From positions 1 through 49,820 of the forward strand of contig JBBDRM010000032.1 of NCBI GenBank assembly GCA_040905475.1: a stretch of 49,820 nt of DNA. The letters run 5' to 3'. This document shows, piece after piece, positions 37,127 through 45,045 of the stretch. The DNA is from Actinomycetota bacterium. GTDB lineage: Bacteria; Actinomycetota; AC-67. Position 1 is the stretch's first letter. Each line of letters begins with the position of its first letter. A model generated the notes under the pieces. That model worked only from the letters and a program-made list of their open reading frames with translations. It did no database searches and was not told the origin of the DNA. Made by a program: the position numbers and the translations under genes.

Positions 37127-39108
37127 CGCAGGTCTTCCCCGACGATCTCGTCAAGAAGTCCCTCGGTTTCTTTCTCTAACGCGACGATGTCGGCCCGAAC
37201 CTCCTCGAGGGTGCGGAGAGGTTGCGGCTTATAGAAGTAGCGAGCAAAGCGGATTTCGTAGCCCACCTTGACGTTTGCCGAGTCATACCAGGCCTTAGCG
37301 TCATGAGGAAGCACTTCGCGGCGAAGGAATGCTTCGACCCCGCCTTCTTCAAGGCATGAAACTTGCTCCGAATCACGCAAGTCGTTGTCCGGTTCGTATT
37401 CGACCACACTCAGCTTGCCTGCGATCGTGGCTTCAAACAAACCTCGAATGGGATCAGGTTCGACCTTGCCAGGCTTGTGAATCCTCTTTATTACTGGAGG
37501 CGCGGCTTCATCCCGCTCCCCAGTCTCTCTTAACACCCTGATCTCCTTCGGTGTGTATGCACGTTCCGTATCGATGCCCTTCACCCGCAGCGGTCGTTCA
37601 ACGGTAGCTTTCCAGTACCCGAAAGCTTCATTGGGGAAGATTCTAGACTCCTCGGTTTCTTTGAAATCCATGAAGGTACTGGTAATGCGATCAATATCCT
37701 CGGGCGCTAATTCGCAGTTCTTCTTTCCAAGATTTTTTCGGAGAGACTTGTACCAGCGCGTGGCGTCGATCAATTGCACGCTTCCTTTGCGATTCTCAGC
37801 CTTGCGATTACTCAATACCCAGACGTACGTCGCGATGCCCGTGTTGTAGAACATGTTTAGGGGTAGCGCCACGATTGCTTCAAGCCAATCGCTTTCTATG
37901 ATCCAGCGACGGATGTTGCTCTCTCCTTGACCCGCATCCCCGGTAAAAAGGGATGAGCCATTGTGTACTTCAGCTATCCGACTCCCAAGTTTCGTTTTCG
38001 TCTTCATTTTCGACAGCAGGTTTGCCAGAAAGAGCATCTGACCGTCGCTCGATCTAGTGATTAGAGAGTACTCAGGGTCATCAAAACGTTCGATCAGAAA
38101 CCGCGGGTCCCTGATTCCAGTCTTGCCTCCCATGCGTTCCAGGTCCGTCTTCCAACTCTTGCCGTACGGGGGATTCGAAAGCATGAAGTCGAACTCGCGG
38201 GACGGAAAGGCGTCGTTCGAAAGAGTTGAGTACTCGGGACCGCCCACGATGTTGTCAGCCGCTTCACCTTCACCCTTGAGTAGCAGATCCGCCTTGCAGA
38301 TTGCGTAGGTCTCTGCGTTGATCTCCTGGCCGTACAAATGCGTTGCGACTTGTTTTCCGTGCTGCGAAGCCAAGTCGCGAAGAGTGTCTTCGGCCACCGT
38401 AAGCATGCCGCCCGTTCCCGCCGCACCGTCATAGAGAAGGTAAGTGCCAGACTCAATCTTGTCCGCAATAGGCATGAAGATGAGTCGCGCCATGAGCTTG
38501 ACGGCATCGCGCGGGGTCCAGTGCTCACCTGCCTCTTCGTTGTTCTCTTCGTTGAAGAGACGTATTAACTCCTCGAACACGGTGCCCATCCCATGGTTGT
38601 CGAGACCCGGATGCTTTTCTGAACCATTTGGATTGAGTACCGGATTCGGGCTCAAGTTGATCGAGGGATCGAGAAGCTTCTCGATCAAAGAACCGAGTGC
38701 GTCCGCTTTCGATAGTTTCGGAATCTGGTTACGAAACTCGAAGTTGTCGAGGATCTCTTGCACGTTCGGAGAGAATCCATCGAGGTATGCCTCGAAGTCG
38801 GCGCGGAGCTGCTGCTGGCTTGCGCGGGAACGAAGGTCGCGCAGCGTGAATTTCGACGTGTTGTAGAACGCCTGGTCGGCAGCTTGCCTGAGGGCGGCAT
38901 CTTGGTTCGTGATCCGCGACTTGTCGAGCTTGGCCTTCATGTCGAGTACCGCCTGCTTCGTCGACTCAAGAACAGCGTCGAGACGGCGGAGCACGGTCAT
39001 CGGCAAGATGACATCGCGGTACTTGCCTCTACCAAAGAGGTCGCGGAGTACGTCGTCAGCGATTCCCCAAATCAAGCTAACGATCTTGTTGTATTGGTTT
39101 TCGTTCAT
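37123..39108 (-). CDS. hsdM: Type I restriction-modification N6-adenine methyltransferase subunit
   Basis: 661-aa HsdM. N-terminal four-helix domain (IVSLIWGIADDVLRDLFGRGKYRDVILP), SAM motif AAGTGG near residue 230 and catalytic NPPY near residue 312 show an N6-adenine methylase. It is longer than the roughly 500-aa classical HsdM, with an extra C-terminal region. GAGGAG lies 5 nt before the ATG. First gene of the hsd operon, with a clear promoter upstream. Confidence 0.95.
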   Translation of the reverse strand: MNENQYNKIVSLIWGIADDVLRDLFGRGKYRDVILPMTVLRRLDAVLESTKQAVLDMKAKLDKSRITNQDAALRQAADQAFYNTSKFTLRDLRSRASQQQLRADFEAYLDGFSPNVQEILDNFEFRNQIPKLSKADALGSLIEKLLDPSINLSPNPVLNPNGSEKHPGLDNHGMGTVFEELIRLFNEENNEEAGEHWTPRDAVKLMARLIFMPIADKIESGTYLLYDGAAGTGGMLTVAEDTLRDLASQHGKQVATHLYGQEINAETYAICKADLLLKGEGEAADNIVGGPEYSTLSNDAFPSREFDFMLSNPPYGKSWKTDLERMGGKTGIRDPRFLIERFDDPEYSLITRSSDGQMLFLANLLSKMKTKTKLGSRIAEVHNGSSLFTGDAGQGESNIRRWIIESDWLEAIVALPLNMFYNTGIATYVWVLSNRKAENRKGSVQLIDATRWYKSLRKNLGKKNCELAPEDIDRITSTFMDFKETEESRIFPNEAFGYWKATVERPLRVKGIDTERAYTPKEIRVLRETGERDEAAPPVIKRIHKPGKVEPDPIRGLFEATIAGKLSVVEYEPDNDLRDSEQVSCLEEGGVEAFLRREVLPHDAKAWYDSANVKVGYEIRFARYFYKPQPLRTLEEVRADIVALEKETEGLLDEIVGEDLR

Positions 39109-39198
39109 GTGACTCCTCTGCGCGCACGTTCACGACCGCTCAGCAGAATACAGATCGGGTGCGACATCGTCGGCACGGAGCCGTAACGCGCTGCTTCG

Positions 39199-39227
39199 AT
39201 GATAGAGAGAACGTACGTTCGATTCAA
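39199..39227 (-). promoter_or_regulatory. hsd operon promoter with a LexA-box-like operator in the spacer
   Basis: On the minus strand: -35 TTGAAT (39222-39227), exactly 17 bp, then -10 TATCAT (39199-39204). The spacer holds the perfect 12-bp palindrome GAACGTACGTTC (39209-39220), which fits the GAAC-N4-GTTC core of LexA operators in actinobacteria and Bacillus. The predicted transcript would start about 80 nt before hsdM. Promoter call is firm by pattern; the identity of the repressor is inferred. Confidence 0.65.
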
Positions 39228-39251
39228 GGGGAAGCTGAATTCTTGCGCCGA

Positions 39252-40235
39252 TCAGACCTCGGCTGGCTCCTCGGCGTCGACGTAGTAGAGCAGCTCCATC
39301 TTCAAGTCGTCAGTGACGAACGCTCGCTTGATGATGTCGCTTATTTTGGGCTTCGCGAAGAGACCGATTCTGATTCCTTCGCCGCCAACATAGCGGAGGC
39401 GTGCCACGTTCCAGAGTTGCTTGAACAACTCATTAGCCATCGCAACGAAGGGGAGAGCCTCATCGATGTTCACCCACTTCGTGCTTTGATTCCAACGCGA
39501 CCCGCCGTTGGCGGTTTTCAGGACTTCGAGGAACATGATCGACGGTCCCTCGGCTCCTACGATCTTTCCGTCTCCGAGCTTGAACATCGACTCGCCGGCC
39601 ATCAGCGCGAGTCCATGTTTCGCGGCGTTGTACACGTTTGCATCGTCGAGCAGCAGACGCGCGAGGTAGCGAAGGAACGACTCGATGTTCGCAGGACCAT
39701 CGTTCCACTCTGCCTCTGGCATCGGTGGACCGGAAAAATCCTCGCGCTTCTCATGTCCGTAGAACAGACGCGGGAGCCGAGCCCGCGCCTCATCGAAGTC
39801 GAGATCAACGAAACGCTTCTTCAACTTCGACTTGAATCTAGCGAAGTTTCGCTCGCGTGAGAGTTCGAGCCATGGGCACCGCGGCATCGCCTCATGGACA
39901 AGGTACATTCGGAGCAGCGTCTCGCTGACGTGATGAAGCAAGAAGGCTGCATCCACAACGACGAACTTCTTGTATCGATCGCTGTCTTCATCGCCCAGTT
40001 CGCCTTCCTCCTCCCGATAGACCTTGAGACCACCGACCGTGAGCCCTTGGGCAAAGATGGGATCGATGTCGTCGGGCTTCGTCATCAACATGAGCAGCTT
40101 TAGGCGCATGTCGAAGTACTGAAACGGCTTCATCATGTAGAAGTACTTGTTGAGCTCAGCGAAGTTCTCCGGCGCAAGCAGCCGGTCCGCATCGTCGACC
40201 GGCTTGGGTTTTCTCTGTTGCTTGTTTGAGCTCAT
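39252..40235 (-). CDS. Unknown 327-aa protein with RX4H motif, upstream of hsd operon
   Basis: Not recognised. A largely helical protein: the helix containing LLHHVSETLLRMYLVHE carries R109-X4-H114, the form of the HEPN ribonuclease motif, and later YNAAKHG. The charged N-terminal tail is Lys/Gln-rich. ATG 40235 has GGAG 5 nt upstream; GTG 40241 is an alternative. It lies directly upstream of the hsd promoter on the same strand, so it is likely transcribed separately and then into hsd. An abortive-infection-type RNase role is possible but rests on one short motif. It ends 9-10 codons after an acidic DAEEPAEV tail. Confidence 0.65.
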   Translation of the reverse strand: MSSNKQQRKPKPVDDADRLLAPENFAELNKYFYMMKPFQYFDMRLKLLMLMTKPDDIDPIFAQGLTVGGLKVYREEEGELGDEDSDRYKKFVVVDAAFLLHHVSETLLRMYLVHEAMPRCPWLELSRERNFARFKSKLKKRFVDLDFDEARARLPRLFYGHEKREDFSGPPMPEAEWNDGPANIESFLRYLARLLLDDANVYNAAKHGLALMAGESMFKLGDGKIVGAEGPSIMFLEVLKTANGGSRWNQSTKWVNIDEALPFVAMANELFKQLWNVARLRYVGGEGIRIGLFAKPKISDIIKRAFVTDDLKMELLYYVDAEEPAEV

Positions 40236-40344
40236 GAGCACTCCGATCTAAGAACTTCTCTTCGAGTATCAAGTTTAGAACGACCGCGTTTCGTGAACGA
40301 GGATTTTCAGCGGGGCCTTGAGCTCGTTCCGCGCGCACAAGAAG

Positions 40345-40364
40345 AGACTCGCTTTCGCGAGTCT
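40345..40364. terminator. 8-bp hairpin between unknown gene and IS110 copy 2
   Basis: AGACTCGC (40345-40352) and GCGAGTCT (40357-40364) form a perfect stem with a TTTC loop, in the 277-bp gap upstream of the RX4H gene. No other feature is visible in this gap apart from GCCCCTAGAAAC at 40380-40391, an inverted match to a site near the other end of the island. Confidence 0.45.
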
Positions 40365-40538
40365 TGGGGGTCACTTCTCGCCCCTAGAAACAAGGCGCTT
40401 CCTCAGTCGGACGGGCAGACGCATGGCTCGAACGCGCAAGTGCTCGCCGTAAGGCCATCTGTCTTCTACTCTGCGTTTCAGAATCCGCATGATGCTCTCG
40501 AATACTGGAGCGCCTAGACATCCCACGTCTGGAAGCTG

Positions 40539-41752
40539 TCAAGCGGCGACCTCCTGCGAGGTGGGCCAAGCGAAGTCTTCGCGGTAGAGCTCTTGCTTGA
40601 GTAAACACGCGTCGAGGATGCCGACGAGCCGGTTCGCGAGCTGGCGGAGCGATTTGTGGTGTGTCTTTCCGCGGGCTCGGAGGGTGTCGTAGTAGCGGCG
40701 GGCTCCGGGTGAGCGTGTCAGCGACGCGAACGCCCACAAGTGACAGGCGTCGGCGAGATGGGTGTTGCGGGCGAACCGAGCCAGCACCACTCTTTTTGTT
40801 CCGGAGGCTTTGGTGATGGGCGCGGTTCCTGCGTAGGCCTTGCGTGCTCTAGCATCGGTGTAGCGGGTCCGGTCGTCGCCGAACTCGCCAAGCGCCCGGG
40901 CGCCGAGGACATCGCCGAGTCCTGGGAGACTGAGGTAGATCTCGGCGTCCGGGTGGCTCCTAAAAGAGGCTTGCAGCTGCCCTTCGATCACGGCGACCTG
41001 CTCGACGATCTCGCGCAGCACCGCGACGTTCGACCGCACCGCCGCAGCGTAGGCGTCTGCCAGCACCGCCGGCGCCTGGAGCTGCTCCGAGCGCAACGCC
41101 TCGGCGATCTCCGCCGCACGCTTGGCGACGTTGCGCTGACGTCCGCCCCGACGAAGCGCCGCGGCGATCTGCTTTTCCGACAGACGCCGTCCCAGCCTCG
41201 GCGAGGGCGCGCGCTCGAGCACGGCGAGTGCGTCGCGGTCGGCGAGATCCGAACCGAACGCATCCAGCGCCGCTGGATAGAACTCGCGCAGCTGGTTGCG
41301 CAGGCGGTTGGCTTGGCGCGTCCGGGAGGAGATCAGGTCCTTATGCGCCCTGGCCAGGACTTTGATCGCCTCGGAGAGATCGGAGTCGCCGGCGACGCGG
41401 CGATGGTGTGCCGGTCGGTGCGCACGATGTCGGCCAGCAGCTTCGCGTCGCCAGGATCGGACTTCGCGCCCGAGGTGGAATGCCGATCCCGGTAACGGTC
41501 GACCGACAGCGGATTGATCGCGTAGACGTCGTAGCCCGCCGCGACCAACGCACCCACAAGCAGACCACGATCGAGCTCGATGCCGATCGCGAGCTCTTCG
41601 TCATCACCGACGTGGTCGGCGACGATGACATGCAGCCTCGCGACGCCCTCGATGCCGTCGGGGATCCGATCCTTGGCCAGCACGCGACCCGGCTCGTCCA
41701 CCAGACACAGGTCGTGGTGTGCCTCGGCCCAGTCGATGCCAAGGAACTTCAC
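40539..41752 (-). pseudogene. IS110-family transposase, split by the same -1 frameshift (copy 2)
   Basis: Identical to copy 1: the DEDD half reads from 41752 and the Tnp20 half from about 41396 down to 40539 in another frame. The shared lesion means either both copies descend from one already-broken element, mobilised in trans or multiplied by recombination, or the element tolerates frameshifting. Confidence 0.85.
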
Positions 41753-41976
41753 GGTGCTCTCCCTTCCGGGGAAGGACCGGACGGTTGAGCCAGAGGAGAC
41801 CAGCAGCGACCTAATGGATCAGTGCTCGAGGCACGACACCCCACCAGCCGTCCATCTCCCCAGCGACCGGCAGGAGCGCTGTCTAGGCGTAGGACTCGCG
41901 GTCCGGTTCCTCTCAGTGCTCTCCTGCCGGCGGCTCGGGAACAGTCTCCTACAGGAACCGCTGCGGTCCCATTAGT
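41753..41976 (-). ncRNA. Predicted bridge RNA region of IS110 copy 2
   Basis: Same sequence as in copy 1, with the CCGGCAGGAG/CTCCTGCCGG stem at 41867-41876 and 41921-41930. If expressed, both copies make the same guide RNA. Confidence 0.5.
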
Positions 41977-42048
41977 CCCTTCGGCCGAGGACGAACCCTC
42001 CGGATGATGGGGGCGTTCCCTCGATGGGTCGGCTAGCGTTGAAATGGT

Positions 42049-43245
42049 ATGGCGCACGCGGAGCATCGCTCCACCGTCGAGCTCGGCCGGCTTCTGCTGG
42101 AGATGACGGGTCGCGTCCGGCTCGACCGGGCGCGTGATCTGACGGCGTCGGTGGTGCTCGCCACGCCGGAGGAGCGCTGGACCCTGCGGGTCCAGGAGGG
42201 GAGGCTCACCGTCGGGATCGGCGGAACCGATCGTCCGGACGCCGTGATCTCCTCGGACGCCCAGACCCTGGTCGACGTCAACACGGGACTCATCACCGGA
42301 GCGGAGGCCTTCCTGGCCGGCCGCGTGACCGTACGGGGCAATCTCGGACTGGCTCTTCGCCTGGAGTCGATGTTCGAGCCGATCATCCCACGGCCTCCCG
42401 AGGCGCCGACCGACCGTGCCGTCATCGCAGGCGGCCTTCCGGTGAGCATCCTGGAAGCCGGACGCGGAGATCCGGTGCTGCTTCTCCACGGTCTCGGTGC
42501 CACCAAGGCTTCGTTCCTGCCCACGCTCTTCGCCCTTTCGAAACGACATCGCGTAATCGCTCCCGACCTGCTCGGGCACGGCGACACGGCGAAGCCGCTC
42601 GCGCGCTACGACGCGCCGACCTTCGCACGGTTCACGCTCGACCTCATGGATGCGCTCGAGATCGACCGCGCGCACCTCATCGGGAACTCGATGGGCGGGA
42701 GGATCTCGCTCGAGGTCGCCTTGCACGCACCCGATCGGGTTCGGAGCCTCACGCTTCTGTGTCCGGCGGTCGCTTTCATCAAGCGTCGCGAGTTCGTCCC
42801 CATCGTGCGACTGCTCAGGCCGGAGCTCGGCTTCTTGCCGCATCGGCTGCCGCACCGGCTCGTGGTGCGGTCGGTCCGTGCGATGTTCGCTCGTCCCGAG
42901 CGCCTGCCGATGTCCTGGTACGAGGCCGGCGCCGACGAGTTCCTCCGCGTCTTCCGGAACCCCCGCGGCCGCGCAGCGCTCTACGCGTCGATGCGCAACA
43001 TCTACCTCGACGAGCCGGCGGGCGACCGCGGCTTCTGGGTTCGCCTGGAGCGCCTCGAGACGCCGGCGTTCTTCTTGTGGGGCGACCGCGACCGGCTCGT
43101 TCCCTCGGGATTCTCGCGCCACGTCGAGCGGGTTCTGCCGTCCGCCCGTAGCCTCGTCATCGACGACTGCGGACACGTGCCCCAGTTCGAGCACCCGGAT
43201 ACCACGCACGAGCTGGTCAAGGACTTCCTCGGCTCGGCCGCGTAG
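42049..43245 (+). CDS. SCP2-like sterol-carrier domain fused to alpha/beta hydrolase
   Basis: 398-aa fusion. Residues about 10-115 look like an SCP2/SCPx lipid-binding domain (WTLRVQEGRLTVGIGG...PDAVISSDAQTLVDV, then a FLAGRVTVRGNLGLALRL end). The rest is an alpha/beta hydrolase with HGLGATK oxyanion loop, nucleophile Ser214 in GNSMGG, Asp near 346-348 (GDRDRLV) and His376 (DCGHVPQ). Together they suggest hydrolysis of a lipid-like ester presented by the SCP2 part. Convergent with the TetR gene (8-bp gap). Confidence 0.88.
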   Translation: MAHAEHRSTVELGRLLLEMTGRVRLDRARDLTASVVLATPEERWTLRVQEGRLTVGIGGTDRPDAVISSDAQTLVDVNTGLITGAEAFLAGRVTVRGNLGLALRLESMFEPIIPRPPEAPTDRAVIAGGLPVSILEAGRGDPVLLLHGLGATKASFLPTLFALSKRHRVIAPDLLGHGDTAKPLARYDAPTFARFTLDLMDALEIDRAHLIGNSMGGRISLEVALHAPDRVRSLTLLCPAVAFIKRREFVPIVRLLRPELGFLPHRLPHRLVVRSVRAMFARPERLPMSWYEAGADEFLRVFRNPRGRAALYASMRNIYLDEPAGDRGFWVRLERLETPAFFLWGDRDRLVPSGFSRHVERVLPSARSLVIDDCGHVPQFEHPDTTHELVKDFLGSAA

Positions 43246-43253
43246 GGTGGCGG

Positions 43254-43898
43254 TCAGACGGAGCGGGGGCCGCGCCAAGCTTCGTTCGGGATGAGCTTCT
43301 CGAAACCTTTCATCATCCAGGTGACGACGACCTGCACCGCCGGCTCGCGCGCGACCCCCGGGCTGCGGATCAGCCACCGGGCCATCTCCTCGGCCACCGC
43401 AACGATCGCTCGCGGGAAGATGTCGTAGAGCGGGAAGTCATCGGCACCGGCGCGGCGCATCACGTCCCGCGTGCGAGCGCCGAGCATCTCGATGATGCGT
43501 TCGCGTGTTCGCTCGGCGCTCTTGACCACCTCGAGGTCCCGCGTGCCCGCGTCGCCGAAGATCACGCGGAACGAATGGGGGTGGAGCTCGGCGTACTCAA
43601 GGAACGCCGAGATCCCTTCGTACAGGCCCTCGTCGACCGGAAGCTTCGCGGTGCGGCTTAGCGTGGCGGTCATGTGCTCGATGAAGGTGCGCTCGCCGCG
43701 TTCGAGGAGCGCGTTGTAGATCTCTTGCTTCCCGCCGGGGAAGCAGTCGTAGAGCACCGCCTTGGAGACCGCGGCCCGCTCGGCGATCGCCTGCATCGAA
43801 GCGTCGGAGAATCCACCCTCGGCGAAGATCTCGAGCGCCGCGTCGAGGACGAGCGGACGCCGGCGTTCGGGCCCCAGATATTCGGCTCTCTTCGCCAT
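43254..43898 (-). CDS. TetR family transcriptional regulator
   Basis: 214-aa regulator. The N-terminal TetR helix-turn-helix (LVLDAALEIFAEGGFSDASMQAIAERAAVSKAVLYDCF, given here only by its pattern) is standard, with FPGGKQEIYNALLE following. The ligand-binding C-terminal domain is divergent. It starts at ATG 43898 (AKRAEYLG); the frame open to 44291 is a shadow. Probably controls the convergent hydrolase, the divergent gpsA operon, or itself. Confidence 0.88.
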   Translation of the reverse strand: MAKRAEYLGPERRRPLVLDAALEIFAEGGFSDASMQAIAERAAVSKAVLYDCFPGGKQEIYNALLERGERTFIEHMTATLSRTAKLPVDEGLYEGISAFLEYAELHPHSFRVIFGDAGTRDLEVVKSAERTRERIIEMLGARTRDVMRRAGADDFPLYDIFPRAIVAVAEEMARWLIRSPGVAREPAVQVVVTWMMKGFEKLIPNEAWRGPRSV

Positions 43899-44034
43899 CG
43901 TGCGCGCATCGTAGCGGTTTCGGCGTGTTGAGCGGTCCAAGTGTGAGAAACTCCATCCCCACCCGAACCGGTCCCTGGGCGCCCCGGTCCGCCGACTACG
44001 ACCAGCGTGCGCCGGGACAGTAGACTCCCGATCG

Positions 44035-45045
44035 ATGCTTGCCGTCGTCGGCGCAGGTGCGATGGGCACGGGTCTCGCCGTGCAGCTCAAGCGCGCGGGC
44101 CAGGAGGTCGCGATACTCGCGACCGACCACGATTCCCCCTTCGTCGAGGCCCACAAGGCCGGGAAGGACCATCCTGGGATCGGCGTCCCGTTCCCCGAGG
44201 CCGAGCTCTTCGAGCACGACGCGTGGTCCGTTCCGCTGTCCAAGGCCGAGGTGGTCGTGCTCGCCGTTTCCACCGCAGGGGTCGAGCACACGGTTCGGGA
44301 GGCCGCTGCTTCGTGCTCGGCCGAGGCCCTGTGGGCCGTGGCAACGAAGGGGTGGGAAGAGACGACGCTGCGCTCGGCCGGGCGTGTCGTGGCCGACGTG
44401 CTCGGCGACCCGAAGCGGGTCGTCGTCGTCGTCGGGCCCTCGCTCGCCTCGGAGATCGCGAACGGCGTGCCGACGGCCGTCGTGTGCGCCTCGGACGATC
44501 ACATCGCCGTCCGACGGGTCGCCACGATGTTCGCCTCGCCGATCTTCCGCACGTACGTATCGGACGACGTCGTCGGGGTCGAGGTCGGGGCGGCGTTGAA
44601 GAACGTGATCGCGATCGCGGTCGGCATGGCCGATGGTCTGGCCACCTCCTACGGCGTCGATGCGATGACGAACACGACGGCGTTCCTTTTCTCGCGCGGG
44701 TTGGTCGAGATCGCCCGGCTCGCCCGAGCGATGCGCGGACGCATCGAAACGGTGCTCGGGCTCGCCGGCGCCGGCGACCTCTACGTGACGTGCTTGGGCG
44801 GTCGCAACGCGCGATTCGGCAGGCTGGTCGGGCAAGGTATGACGCCGGATGAGGCGATGGCCGAGATGCACACGACGGTCGAGGGGTATCACAACGCCCG
44901 ATCCGCGGCCGCGCTCGCCGCGAAGTACCGCCTCGACCTGCCGATCGTACGCTCGGTCGCGAGCGTGATGGCGGGGGAGTCCACGCCGCGTCAAGCGATC
45001 GAAGAGATCCTGACGGGTACCGTCGAGGAGGAGTTCAACCCGTGA
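44035..45045 (+). CDS. gpsA: NAD(P)-dependent glycerol-3-phosphate dehydrogenase family protein
   Basis: 336-aa GpsA-type enzyme: Rossmann motif VGAGAMGTG at residues 5-13, VVGPSLASEIANG, the catalytic-Lys helix ALKNVIAIAVGMADGL, and GLAGAGDLYVTC with the C-terminal substrate motif. It reduces dihydroxyacetone phosphate to sn-glycerol-3-phosphate for phospholipid backbones. The usual TKG motif is present (VATKGWE), where many GpsA have TKGIE. First gene of an operon: the next gene starts with a 4-nt overlap (GTGA). Confidence 0.9.
   Translation: MLAVVGAGAMGTGLAVQLKRAGQEVAILATDHDSPFVEAHKAGKDHPGIGVPFPEAELFEHDAWSVPLSKAEVVVLAVSTAGVEHTVREAAASCSAEALWAVATKGWEETTLRSAGRVVADVLGDPKRVVVVVGPSLASEIANGVPTAVVCASDDHIAVRRVATMFASPIFRTYVSDDVVGVEVGAALKNVIAIAVGMADGLATSYGVDAMTNTTAFLFSRGLVEIARLARAMRGRIETVLGLAGAGDLYVTCLGGRNARFGRLVGQGMTPDEAMAEMHTTVEGYHNARSAAALAAKYRLDLPIVRSVASVMAGESTPRQAIEEILTGTVEEEFNP

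Larger units (their letters stand above)
27268..40512. other. IS110-bounded genomic island with type I restriction-modification and other candidate defence genes
   Basis: 13.2 kb between two identical, same-orientation IS110 copies. Its genes use visibly more A/T than either flank, and its content (XRE regulators, tiny ORFs, zinc-finger protein, PHP-ATPase, hsdRSM, unknown ORF) is typical mobile or defence cargo. Native high-GC genes resume directly outside both IS copies. Confidence 0.75.
40513..41976 (-). mobile_element. IS110-family insertion sequence, copy 2
   Basis: Same 1,464-bp sequence and orientation as 25804-27267 (offset 14,709 bp); no difference seen by eye and all encoded frames translate identically. 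The flanks differ immediately: GAGCG before and CCCTTCGG after. It sits between the low-GC island and the high-GC hydrolase gene, so it marks the right border of the foreign DNA. Confidence 0.93.

Noticed and set aside
39209-39220. GAACGTACGTTC as a chance palindrome or restriction site only
   Set aside because: Its exact placement in the 17-bp spacer of a good promoter makes an operator more likely, so it is kept as a finding.
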